From NCBI GenBank assembly GCA_964537685.1, contig CAZICM010000015.1, forward strand, positions 116,893-180,892: 64,000 bases of DNA, written 5' to 3'. Position 1 is the stretch's first letter. Each line of letters opens with the position of its first letter. Origin of the DNA: CAZICM01 sp964537685 (GTDB taxonomy: Bacteria > Myxococcota_A > Polyangia > Polyangiales > Polyangiaceae). Shown one piece after another: positions 16,992-25,546 of the stretch. The notes under the pieces are model-generated. The model saw only the letters and a program-made list of their open reading frames with translations, did no database searches and was not told where the DNA came from. A program made the translations under genes and the position numbers.

Positions 16992-17255
16992 ATGAATCGC
17001 AACAAAAAACCAAAAAAACCCAAAGCGCCGGCCATTGAACGGGCCACCGTGCAGGATCGCAATGGCCGCACCTGGACCATCTCCGTGATTCCCCAAGACA
17101 TGGCCGAAGATGAAAACCTCCGCTTCTGGGCTTCCATGACGCCTGCCGAGCGCGTGGAAGCGGTTGCGGATTGCCTGCTCGATAGCTTGAAAGCAAAGGG
17201 CCGCCGTGGTTTACCCCGATTTCGAAGAGTTTATCGCGTCCTTGAACGGCCATAG
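16992..17255 (+). CDS. Small hypothetical protein, partner of nucleotidyltransferase
   Basis: I chose the ATG at 16992 (MNRNKKPKKPK), preceded by GAGAAGAA; the product is 87 residues. After a Lys-rich head it has a short beta segment (VQDRNGRTWTISVIPQ), then FWASMTPAERVEAVADCLLDSLKAKG. Proteins with this MTPAERV ending commonly precede a small nucleotidyltransferase gene. Here the downstream frame (GTG at 17206) does start like such an enzyme but has lost its core. The two frames overlap by 50 bp. The protein may now lack its partner; whether it acts as an antitoxin or chaperone is unknown. Confidence 0.6.
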   Translation: MNRNKKPKKPKAPAIERATVQDRNGRTWTISVIPQDMAEDENLRFWASMTPAERVEAVADCLLDSLKAKGRRGLPRFRRVYRVLERP

Positions 17256-17529
17256 CCTAAGATATTTAATCGCCGCAAAAAGCGCCACGCCCGAGGAGCG
17301 CGTTCAGGATAAGGCCGATTTGGTGGTTCTGAAGCAGATTGCGAAGCGGAAGCAAGTGAAGGAAAAACAAAGGGGCGGCCTATCGCTCGGCAAACCATTG
17401 ATGAATGGGGGCAATTACGTGGCTGTTCAAACCTTCTTTCGCCAAGATATCGTCGATATTCACCCGAAACAGCTTGTAGTCGCAAACGCCATCCTCGAGA
17501 GAGAGCGTATCCGTCACACCATTCCATGA
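17206..17529 (+). pseudogene. Nucleotidyltransferase pseudogene with internal deletion
   Basis: The GTG start is followed by VYPDFEEFIASLNGHSLRYLI, the typical first helix of small nucleotidyltransferases. In intact relatives this leads to a Gly-Gly...Asp-x-Asp catalytic core of more than 100 residues. Here it jumps at once to AAKSATPEERVQDKADLV, then VLKQIAKRKQ, which matches the expected C-terminal helix (DLADLE-like). The catalytic residues are gone. The frame then runs on into the end of the convergent SIR2 gene, overlapping it by 150 bp, so the original stop is also lost. Deletion inside the gene fits a decaying toxin-antitoxin-like pair. Confidence 0.6.
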
Positions 17530-18984
17530 CGCCGGCAGGCTCTTAATCTGAACGGCCGCGTCTCGCGCCGATAACCGTGACTCCCGCACCCTGAACAAGC
17601 GTAAGCGAAGCTCGGACACCGAAGCCTCGGCCGGGGTGAAATCACGCGGATCTGGCTCGGGTGCCGCAATTCGCCGAAAACCTGAATCGGCCGCAAACTC
17701 CGCTTCGACCCGAAGCTTTTCCCCCGCCGGCCCTTGGCTCGATTGCCATGCCAAATACAAGCGATATGCCGGGAGAAAATCCCAGGCCCAATAACGCTCT
17801 TTTCGGAAAAACTCCGATGATGATCTCGCATGACGATTAAAGAGGACGGGATCCCAGCGCTCAAACTCTAAATCCCATTTGAAAAGGGCATCCGATAACT
17901 CGGCCATCCGATCGAATAGGATGCGCTGATAGTGATAAACAGCCCGGAAACCCTTGCGAACATCGCACAGATCGATGCTGGGGCTGGAGGGGCTCGCACC
18001 CAGTGCGGGCGGTGGGGTAATGACCGGTGTTTCGCCAAGAGACGGCGAAGGGACAGATACCGATCGGGACTCGCTACCCATGGCTGTGCTTATGGGCGGC
18101 GCCAAATTCTTGAGATCCGCGAGTTCCTCAACCTTCTTTACCAAGGGTTCGCCAAATTGGGCAAAAGGAATCAATTCAATACAGCGCAGATCCTTCAAGC
18201 GGCGCTGTGTTTCGCGGCGATCCTGTTCACGAACCAGCATATAATGGGGACCGATAGATGTATCAAATATCTTCTCCACCCAGCCGACCTGCGCCCCAAA
18301 CCATGCATCCTCCAGGCTAAAACCGATAAAGAGCAAGGTTCGCGTCGCGAGCAAATGCCGAAGGGCATGTAATGCGGCCTTATACTGTACATTCTCGGAT
18401 TCGTCTGGATACAATTCACGGTACCCATCCGGCGTTAGAATCATCTTTGAGGGGGTGTGTATCTGCCCGTGCAGATGCCAGACCGTGGGACGATCCAGCA
18501 CCTTATGGTGTAAAACAGACCTTAATTCCGTGGTCGCGTCGACATCGATGGGATTCAGCCTATTGGGTTTGTCCAATGCGAACCTGAGGACTTCATCATA
18601 GTTGGTTGTTACAATGAACTGACTAGACAGCTTCCAAACGGCCTTGGCGAGTGAAAGCGAAGATTTATCGATACGATCCTCATCGGGCTTAAACGTATCC
18701 CGAAGAAAGCTATACCAAAGCGGCCCCATTCCATCGCGCGCATATCGCGCAGCCTCATAGTGATCAGGATTTGTTTTCTCCAGCAAGCCCTCGACGATAT
18801 TGGCATCATGGTGTTTAAGTTCTTGCCTGAGTTTAATGACAGCATTTGAAAGGAGAGCGTGCCAGCCCGGATAAACAGTCTTGCCGCTTGTATCGAGCAC
18901 GCTCATGGATACGCCGGCGCCTACGAAGGGCACAACTTCTCCATCGCGCAATGCGTTCATCAGTTGACCCGGTATGGATGTCAT
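17380..18984 (-). CDS. SIR2-domain (SIR2_2-like) putative NAD+-hydrolysing defence protein
   Basis: The start ATG at 18984 (MTSIPGQLMNALRDGEVVPF) lies 16 bp after the stop of the caspase gene, so the two form an operon. The 534-residue product has a SIR2-like domain at about residues 5-250: PFVGAGVSMS (nucleotide-binding GAG), IVTTNYDEVLR (catalytic Asn region), VWHLHGQIHTPSKMILT (catalytic His) and LLFIGFSLEDAWFG. A Pro/Ser linker leads to a C-terminal domain of about 190 residues that I do not recognise. Known SIR2 effectors in anti-phage systems degrade NAD+ on infection; this fold and these residues fit that activity. The C-terminal domain could be a sensor. Both catalytic motifs appear intact. 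Confidence 0.85.
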   Translation of the reverse strand: MTSIPGQLMNALRDGEVVPFVGAGVSMSVLDTSGKTVYPGWHALLSNAVIKLRQELKHHDANIVEGLLEKTNPDHYEAARYARDGMGPLWYSFLRDTFKPDEDRIDKSSLSLAKAVWKLSSQFIVTTNYDEVLRFALDKPNRLNPIDVDATTELRSVLHHKVLDRPTVWHLHGQIHTPSKMILTPDGYRELYPDESENVQYKAALHALRHLLATRTLLFIGFSLEDAWFGAQVGWVEKIFDTSIGPHYMLVREQDRRETQRRLKDLRCIELIPFAQFGEPLVKKVEELADLKNLAPPISTAMGSESRSVSVPSPSLGETPVITPPPALGASPSSPSIDLCDVRKGFRAVYHYQRILFDRMAELSDALFKWDLEFERWDPVLFNRHARSSSEFFRKERYWAWDFLPAYRLYLAWQSSQGPAGEKLRVEAEFAADSGFRRIAAPEPDPRDFTPAEASVSELRLRLFRVRESRLSARDAAVQIKSLPASWNGVTDTLSLEDGVCDYKLFRVNIDDILAKEGLNSHVIAPIHQWFAER

Positions 18985-19000
18985 GGTGGATTCTCCAGTT

Positions 19001-22000
19001 CTATGGTGGCAGTTTAAAGTCAAACTTTGCCCCCGCCTTGATCACACAGCCCTCAGCGCTGCCCTCGCAGGGCGAGATTTCTCCCTCGTAGGTGGTATTG
19101 GGCTCCAGCTTATTAATCCCGCGCACACGCACTTGAATGGTCCCGGTTTTGGGATCGGCCTCGGTCTGGGCATTGAAGACGGCGCCCTTCGCCTCCCCGG
19201 CGGGTTTTAGGCTCACATAAAAGCGCTGAACGGTTCGGGTGGTGGACACTTTGAGCAACAGGGTTTTGTTTGTGGTGCCCTGGACCTCGGTGCCCATAAC
19301 CATCGTGCCCCGGGATGTGGCCACCTGGGTTTCTTGAAGGCTTAGATCGCTTTCCCGATTGCTCTTTTGGCTGCCAATCGAAAGAGAAGCCAGGGTCTCG
19401 GCCTCGCGATGGACGGGAGGATAGTACAAGGGCAGCCGGTCGAGCGAACCAAAAATGCGCGGGGATTGATCGCTCTTTTGATTGGCATAGCCAAAGGCAT
19501 TGTTGATGGTCACCGCGCCCACCCCGCGATCGAACCAATCGGAATCGTTAAGGGTCAGGGCATCGAGAAACACATTGCTAAAGTTGCCGCCTTGCTGGGT
19601 GCCCAAAGCGTTTCTGGAGGCGGCGGTGGAGAACACAAAGACCATGGATTTGGGGAATTGCTCGGCCTTGGGGATTGAGTTTTCGCGAAACAAAAAGGCC
19701 GAGGCCCGGCAGGCATCGAGAATAATGGCAATATGGCCGGCTTTGGTGTTTTCGATCCATGTCCATAGTTCCGAGGCGGATACCCGGTTCTGAGGATCGG
19801 GATTCCGGGGGTTTTCGTCCGTGCCCAGGAGAAAGCCTTGGCCATTTTGGTTGATGCCATGGCCTGCATAATAAAAGAGCAGGGTTTCATAGGGCCGGGC
19901 ATTTTGGAAAAAGCCTTGGATAGTGGCGCGGAGCTGGCTTCCCTTTAGGTTTTTACGCTGAAAGAGGGATTTCTCGTCGATCAGCTTCCAGCTTCGCTCG
20001 TCCTTCAGCAGGCCGGCAAAGCGTTCAACGTCATGAACGGCGCCCAAGGCATGGCCCAGGGAGGGATAGGCTTCATTGCCAATAAGCAGGGCTTTTTTAT
20101 ATTCGGTTCCCGCGCGGGGATCGGGAGGCAGAACAAAGGGTAAATCGATGGGAGCGCGGTTCGGAGCTTCGGCATGAAGGGTGTAGCGCTTGGCCAAGGG
20201 GTCGTCCACAACGAGATTGACTTCATAGGCGGGGGTTTTAAGAGGCTGGAGCGCCAGGGGCCATTGGCCATTCAAGGTCACGGTGGGAGGGCCGGAGGGA
20301 GAAAAGAGGGTCACGCGGACGCTGACCTCGCCCCCGGCATCGCGCTGGATGCTGGGCTTGCCAAATTGAAGGGGGAGGACGATATCGCCCAGGGAAAGCT
20401 TGTCGGCGAGGATGCCCTCTTGGCGGGCGCTGGGCAGTTCGTAATAGAGATTCAGGGCCGCGTTATCCTTGGAGGGATTGGGACCATAACCGGCCATAAA
20501 GCGGGAGCCTTTGTCCCCTTCCTCGGCGAAGACGGTGGCCCAGCTTCCATCGGCAAAGGGATAGAGATGGGCAACAAGTTCGCCATTGGGGAGTTTTCGG
20601 ACAGAGGCCCGGCCATCGCCCAGGCCGGCGATCAGGAATTGGCCATCGGGAGTGGATTGAAGGCGAAGGATATCGGCGCCTTCGTCGATGCTGAGACCGG
20701 GCTCTGCGTTTTGGATGTTCTGGAGATTCCAGCGGACCAGTCGGCGGTCATAGCCTCCTGCCCAGAGAAAGCTGCCGTGGAAGACAAGGCCGCTCACCTG
20801 GTCATTTAGCCCCTCGAGCTTCTGAAGCTGTTGGCCATCCTCGGCGTTTCGGAGTAGCACGGTGCCGGAAGTTCCTCCCTGGGCAAAGGTGCGGCCCTGG
20901 GCATCGAAGGCCAGGGCGCGTGTGCTCTCCCCAGGCATTAATCTAGGCCAATCCTGATTGAAAGCCTCGCCCGAGGGCAGATCCAAGCGGGTGAGGGTGC
21001 GGAAAAGTCCACCCAGCAGGGCCTGATGCCCCTTGGGATGCACGGCAATGGCATAGACTCCATCGGAAAGCTTGAGCAAAGGCTTGGCCTCTCCACCGGG
21101 AAGGGTCAGCCTTTGGAGATTTCCATCATCATCGCCCACCAGCAAGGCCAGGCCATCGGGTTGAAGGGCCAGGGCACTCGCTATGTTTTGGGTGCTTCCA
21201 ATGGGCCTGGCGCCTGGACCTTGAAGGATTTTTTTGTCAGTCCCCACAGAGAACCAGATGCCTAAAGGGCTTAGCACCAGGGCATTAACTTCTCCCTGAT
21301 GGGCATGCTCGCCTTCCAGCCGTTGAAAGCCAGGCAAGGACCAGCGGCTGACCTGGCCTGTTCCATCCCCCAGAAGCAGGGCATTGGGCTGAGTGGCCAG
21401 GGCACGGATCCGGCCTCGGGGAAGGGAAAAACGCTTGAGTTCCTTGCAATCGTCCGCGCCGAGCAGCGCAATGGAGGCATCATTTCCAGCCACGGCCACC
21501 TTATTGTTCTGCGTATCAAAAGCCGCCGCCCGAAGACCTGCTTTCTCCTTCCACGAGCAGCGAAGGCGATAGGGCGCTTGGCCTATCTCCCATAGCCGGA
21601 CTTGGCCAGAATCATCCGCGCTCAAGAGGCGATTGCCTGAGGAATCGGAGGCCAGGCCATAAATCCAAGCCTGATGGCCCCCTCCCTCTTTGGGATCGAG
21701 AAGAGGCTGTTCGGAAAGCGTTTTGGAGTTCGGCCGGATCAACAAGACCCGATCTTCAAGGCCCAGGGCGATTCGGCTTCCTGGAAGGGGAATGGCGCTT
21801 GCGGGATCACGCTTGCTACTGCTTACAAGCGGGTTTGGCTTCTGGGCGCTCCATAGCCTAAAGCCCGCCTGCCCGGCTCCAAAGGGCTGGTTTTTGAGAT
21901 ATCCCACCGCCCATACAATGTCTTGTGGTGTGGCGCCTCTCAACTCGGTCTTATCCAACACAGGGGAATCCGGCTGAGCGGGGTTCCAAGCCATCACCCG

Positions 22001-22474
22001 GCCATACAGGGTTCCCACCAGCACTTGGCCTCCATCGGGACGCACCGAAAGCGAATAGACGTCGTTGCTTCGATCAAGTCCCTTCAGCCATTGGATCCTA
22101 TCGCCCTGAATGGACCAGAGGGCCACTTGTCCCTCTGCGTCCCCGCTGGCCACCCTCTCTCCATCGGGAAAGAAGGCGCAGCCCCCCACAAATCCAGTAT
22201 GGCCCTCAAAGCGCTTTAGCACCCGACCCGTGCCCACATCCCAGACCAACACGCTGCCATCGTCGCTCCCTGAAAGCAGCTTCTCCCCATCGGGCGAAAA
22301 GGACAGGCATTTGATCGACGCCAAATGCCCCTCGGGCTTGCCCAGCCTGGCCCCTTTGGGCAGCCAGCCCTCCAGCACACCCGGCGAGGCACTGGGGCTC
22401 TTCGCGCCAGACCCGCATCCCAGCGCCCCCAGCACCAACGCCACCCCCCAGCACCATCCCAGGCTGCCCCGCAT
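19001..22474 (-). CDS. WD40-caspase (C14-like) lipoprotein
   Basis: I chose the ATG at 22474 (MRGSLGWCWGVALVLGALGCG) because GAGGAG precedes it and a lipobox (LGALGC) follows. The 1157-residue product has WD40-like repeats over about residues 40-680 (for example LSFSPDGEKLLSGSDDGSVLVWDVGTG). A caspase-like domain spans about 790-1015: KALLIGNEAYPSLGHALGAV, catalytic His in FYYAGHG, catalytic Cys in ILDACRAS. A beta-sandwich C-terminal domain follows. WD40-caspase fusions are known from cyanobacteria and myxobacteria and are suspected cell-death proteases. The lipoprotein signal is odd because it would put the protease in the periplasm or outer membrane. The gene is divergent from the TIR-like gene, with 140 bp between starts. 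Confidence 0.88.
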   Translation of the reverse strand: MRGSLGWCWGVALVLGALGCGSGAKSPSASPGVLEGWLPKGARLGKPEGHLASIKCLSFSPDGEKLLSGSDDGSVLVWDVGTGRVLKRFEGHTGFVGGCAFFPDGERVASGDAEGQVALWSIQGDRIQWLKGLDRSNDVYSLSVRPDGGQVLVGTLYGRVMAWNPAQPDSPVLDKTELRGATPQDIVWAVGYLKNQPFGAGQAGFRLWSAQKPNPLVSSSKRDPASAIPLPGSRIALGLEDRVLLIRPNSKTLSEQPLLDPKEGGGHQAWIYGLASDSSGNRLLSADDSGQVRLWEIGQAPYRLRCSWKEKAGLRAAAFDTQNNKVAVAGNDASIALLGADDCKELKRFSLPRGRIRALATQPNALLLGDGTGQVSRWSLPGFQRLEGEHAHQGEVNALVLSPLGIWFSVGTDKKILQGPGARPIGSTQNIASALALQPDGLALLVGDDDGNLQRLTLPGGEAKPLLKLSDGVYAIAVHPKGHQALLGGLFRTLTRLDLPSGEAFNQDWPRLMPGESTRALAFDAQGRTFAQGGTSGTVLLRNAEDGQQLQKLEGLNDQVSGLVFHGSFLWAGGYDRRLVRWNLQNIQNAEPGLSIDEGADILRLQSTPDGQFLIAGLGDGRASVRKLPNGELVAHLYPFADGSWATVFAEEGDKGSRFMAGYGPNPSKDNAALNLYYELPSARQEGILADKLSLGDIVLPLQFGKPSIQRDAGGEVSVRVTLFSPSGPPTVTLNGQWPLALQPLKTPAYEVNLVVDDPLAKRYTLHAEAPNRAPIDLPFVLPPDPRAGTEYKKALLIGNEAYPSLGHALGAVHDVERFAGLLKDERSWKLIDEKSLFQRKNLKGSQLRATIQGFFQNARPYETLLFYYAGHGINQNGQGFLLGTDENPRNPDPQNRVSASELWTWIENTKAGHIAIILDACRASAFLFRENSIPKAEQFPKSMVFVFSTAASRNALGTQQGGNFSNVFLDALTLNDSDWFDRGVGAVTINNAFGYANQKSDQSPRIFGSLDRLPLYYPPVHREAETLASLSIGSQKSNRESDLSLQETQVATSRGTMVMGTEVQGTTNKTLLLKVSTTRTVQRFYVSLKPAGEAKGAVFNAQTEADPKTGTIQVRVRGINKLEPNTTYEGEISPCEGSAEGCVIKAGAKFDFKLPP

Positions 22475-22614
22475 ACCGCTCTCCTCGCGGCCCAGCACCC
22501 TATAGGCTTTGTTTGGCTTGGGCAAGCTTTTTTCATCCCGCCCAAACAAAACCCACACCCCAAAAAACAAAAAACTCGCCTTCCACCCCCACCTCAACTA
22601 GAACACCCAGCGCG

Positions 22615-23883
22615 ATGAACACCCTCTGCACCGAACCCTTGCTCGGCGGCCAATGCTGCTTTCAGGGAACGCTGAGCAGTATCGAGATTCAGGGCAAGCG
22701 CGATGCCGTTTTTATAAGCCCCGAGGCTCTCGGCCATCCACAGCTCAAAACCATACGCTTCTCGCCTCCCGTCACCGTTGAACGCGGCAATGAATCCATT
22801 AAAAATATTTCCCTTCTCCCCAAGCCCGATGAAATCGATGCCTTGCCCTGGGTTCCCAACGACGAGGACCCCAAGGGCCCCGATCTAGGCTATCGCGTCT
22901 CCTATCGCCACACGGCCCCAGAGCCCAAGCTCTCGATTCAGCTTTATCTCGATTCGCCCGTGGATACCCGCGGACCCATGGCCTTGGCCTTTAGCGGCAC
23001 CATTCCCAATCATGGCGAATGCAAAAGCACCGATAAATGCGGGCTGATATGGCCTTCGTCCCAGGACTTTGGCGTGGTGCTGGAACATAGGGGCGAGGGT
23101 CTGGGGCAAATCGCCGAGGGCTTTCCCAAACAGGGCCTGGGCGCCACGCAGCGCGTTGTGCGCGTAAAGCTCGAAATTCAATCGGGGTCGCTGCGATGCG
23201 TGGATGAAAGCGGAAAGGCATTTGAACAAAAGGCGCCTCCAAGCCTGGAATGGGAAGCAGGCAGCGCCCCCCATCAAGCGAGAAGCCTTCAGGTTGGAGG
23301 CATTTATTTAGATAAAGACGGCTTGCACACCGAAGTGATGGTCCTGGGCCTAAAGCCCAAGGATTCGCCGCTGAGCCTGCTCTTGCCCCTCTCGGCTGGG
23401 CTTGCTCTGACGGCGCTGGCCCTGGGGCTTTGGCGCTACGCCAAGACCAAGAAGCCAAAACAAAGCGTATATATTGCCTATGCGCCCGAAGATAAAGAAC
23501 TGCTCTTGGAGCTCGGACAAGCCCTTCAAAAGAGCAAGCGCTTTCATATTTTGCACGCTGGACAGCTCAACGAGCAAAACGACAACGCCCAGCGTATCGC
23601 CGGCCTGATGGAGCAGGCCGATATTGTGTTGCTTTTGCTCTCCGCCGATTTTTTGGATTCGGATGCGCTGTGGGACCAGACCCAAGCGGCCATTCGGCTT
23701 CATCGAGAGAAGAACAACCGGCTGGTGAAAGTGTATGCGCGGCCCTGTTATGTGGAGATGGAGCCTTATAGCGAGATGGAATCCTTGCCCAAGGACAAAA
23801 GGGCCATTTCCCTGCTCAAGCCAGGCGCGCAACGATGGAAAGATAGTGTGGAAGCCCTGCTGGGCGGGCCGGATAGGGACTGA
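22615..23883 (+). CDS. Membrane protein with C-terminal TIR-like domain
   Basis: The start ATG at 22615 (MNTLCTEPLLGG) gives 422 residues. Residues 1-250 form a beta-rich domain of unknown family, without a signal peptide. One membrane span at about 252-274 (LSLLLPLSAGLALTALALGL) is followed by RYAKTKKPK. A TIR-like domain spans about 280-420: SVYIAYAPEDKELLLELGQA, then MEQADIVLLLLSADFLDSDALW. After that motif the usual catalytic glutamate helix reads DQTQAAIRLHRE, so the canonical Glu position is not obvious. The positive-inside rule puts the TIR domain in the cytoplasm. The gene is divergent from the caspase gene and 71 bp upstream of the first ATPase gene, so it probably works with both. 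Confidence 0.78.
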   Translation: MNTLCTEPLLGGQCCFQGTLSSIEIQGKRDAVFISPEALGHPQLKTIRFSPPVTVERGNESIKNISLLPKPDEIDALPWVPNDEDPKGPDLGYRVSYRHTAPEPKLSIQLYLDSPVDTRGPMALAFSGTIPNHGECKSTDKCGLIWPSSQDFGVVLEHRGEGLGQIAEGFPKQGLGATQRVVRVKLEIQSGSLRCVDESGKAFEQKAPPSLEWEAGSAPHQARSLQVGGIYLDKDGLHTEVMVLGLKPKDSPLSLLLPLSAGLALTALALGLWRYAKTKKPKQSVYIAYAPEDKELLLELGQALQKSKRFHILHAGQLNEQNDNAQRIAGLMEQADIVLLLLSADFLDSDALWDQTQAAIRLHREKNNRLVKVYARPCYVEMEPYSEMESLPKDKRAISLLKPGAQRWKDSVEALLGGPDRD

Positions 23884-23954
23884 TGTGCCAGGCCCAGCAT
23901 CACGACTCCACAACAAGCTTGACATTCCTTCCAACCCGCGCCAAAAGCCTATCC

Positions 23955-25434
23955 ATGCCTCGTTTCTTTAATACCGCGGGCCCCAACAACCCAAACGAAC
24001 ACTATACCCTGCCCATTCTCGCCCGCTTGCCCGAGCTTCGCCCGCTTATCGATCGAAAGCTCTATTTTGTAATCCACGCGCCCCGCCAATCCGGCAAAAC
24101 CACCCTCATCAAAACCTTGGCTCAAGAGCTTATCGCAGAGGGGAAGTTCAGCGCCCTCTTCTTTTCGGTCGAAAGCGCAAGCGCCTATATTCACGATCCG
24201 CCCATGGCCGAGCTCGCCATCCTCGATCGCATTCGAAGCAGTGCCGCCCATTCCCTTCCCGCCAACGAGCAGCCTCCGCCTTGGCCAGATACGCCCCCCG
24301 GCACGAAAATCGTCAATGGCCTCACCGCATGGTGCCAGTGCGCTCCTAAACCCTTGGTGCTGCTCATCGACGAAATCGATGCCCTCGAAGGTCCTATTCT
24401 CGTCTCCGTGCTTAGGCAAATCCGCGAGGGCTATAATAACTTCCGCGATGTCTTTCCCTGGTCCTTGGCGCTGGTGGGCATGCGCAATGTGAGGGATTAT
24501 AAGTTTGCCAGCGGAGGCTCGGCCAGTACCCACTCCGCCAGTCCTTTTAATATTGTCGCTAAGGCGCTGACCCTGGGCAACTTCACCCAGAAGGAAATGG
24601 ACGCCCTCTATGCCCAGCATACCGAGGACACAGGACAGATCTTCTTGCTCGAGGCGGTGGAACGGGCTCATGCCTTAACCGGAGGACAGCCCTGGCTGGT
24701 CAATGCCCTCGCGGCCGAGCTTACGGAGACCTTGGTTCCTGATCGCCAACAGCCCATCAGCGCCGAGGATGTCGAGCGGGCCAAGGAAAATCTGATTCTG
24801 CGCCAGGACACCCATTTGGATAGCCTTGCCGAGAGATTGCGCGATCCTCGCATTCGAGCCGTAATTGAACCGATGCTCTCGGGCGAACGGTCTCAAGCTT
24901 CCCCCGATGATCGGAGTTATGCCATCGATCTCGGATTGCTGAAGCGCTCCCCTGAAGGTGGGTTGGTGGTATCTAATCCTATCTACAAAGAGATTATTGT
25001 TCGCGTCTTGGCGAAAGATCTGTCCGATGAAATGCTACCGCTTGCTCCAAGCTGGCTCACGAAGGAGGGCAAGCTCAATAAGGATGCCTTGCTTTCTTCC
25101 TTTATAGCGTTTTGGAGACAGCATGGCGAAGCGCTGATGGGGACATCACCGTATCATGAGGTGGCGCCTCATTTGGTATTGATGGCGTTTTTGCACAGGG
25201 TGGTGAACGGGGGTGGGGTTGTGGATAGGGAATATGCCATTGGCATGGGACGCATGGATATTTGTGTGCGTTTTGGGGGCGNNNNNNNNNNNNNNNNNNN
25301 NNNNNNNNNNNNNNNNNNNNNNNNNNNNNNNNNNNNNNNNNNNNNNNNNNNNNNNNNNNNNNNNNNNNNNNNNNNNNNNNNTACAACAGGCTCAGACGCC
25401 CTCGGGGCGGCTTATTCAGGTGGTGCGGGCGTAG
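23955..25434 (+). CDS. AAA-like ATPase with PD-(D/E)XK nuclease domain, copy 1 (contains assembly gap)
   Basis: The ATG at 23955 begins MPRFFNTAGPNNPNEHYTLP. The P-loop is HAPRQSGKTTLIK and Walker B is PLVLLIDEIDAL. A winged-helix-like middle part follows, then a C-terminal region with GMGRMDICVRFGG, where 100 N interrupt the gene. After the gap the last residues QQAQTPSGRLIQVVRA are identical to copy 2. Copy 2 has 168 bp between the same two landmarks. Replacing the 100 N by 168 bp restores the reading frame to the stop at 25432-25434, so the gene is probably intact and the catalytic E-x-K of the nuclease is hidden in the gap. It lies 71 bp downstream of the TIR-like gene. Confidence 0.8.
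25282..25381. other. Assembly gap (100 N)
   Basis: Exactly 100 undetermined bases, a standard placeholder length, within ATPase-nuclease copy 1. Comparison with copy 2 predicts about 168 missing bases (equivalent to 26877-27044). Confidence 0.99.
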
Positions 25435-25546
25435 AAACAACCTCGATAAGCCCTGCTCATCGATAGCGTCGTCCCCATCGCGGCAGCGCAGAGCCGCGTC
25501 CACAAGAAGCTTGACATTCCTTCCAACCCGCGCCAAAAGCCTATTC

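Noticed and set aside
16233..17096. Ser/Pro/Arg-rich long frames over array 3 on both strands
   Set aside because: Low-complexity composition of a C-rich repeat; no protein character.
23917..23955. Promoter at TTGACA before the ATPase genes
   Set aside because: TTGACA is present before both copies, but no matching -10 box lies 16-18 bp downstream before the ATG.
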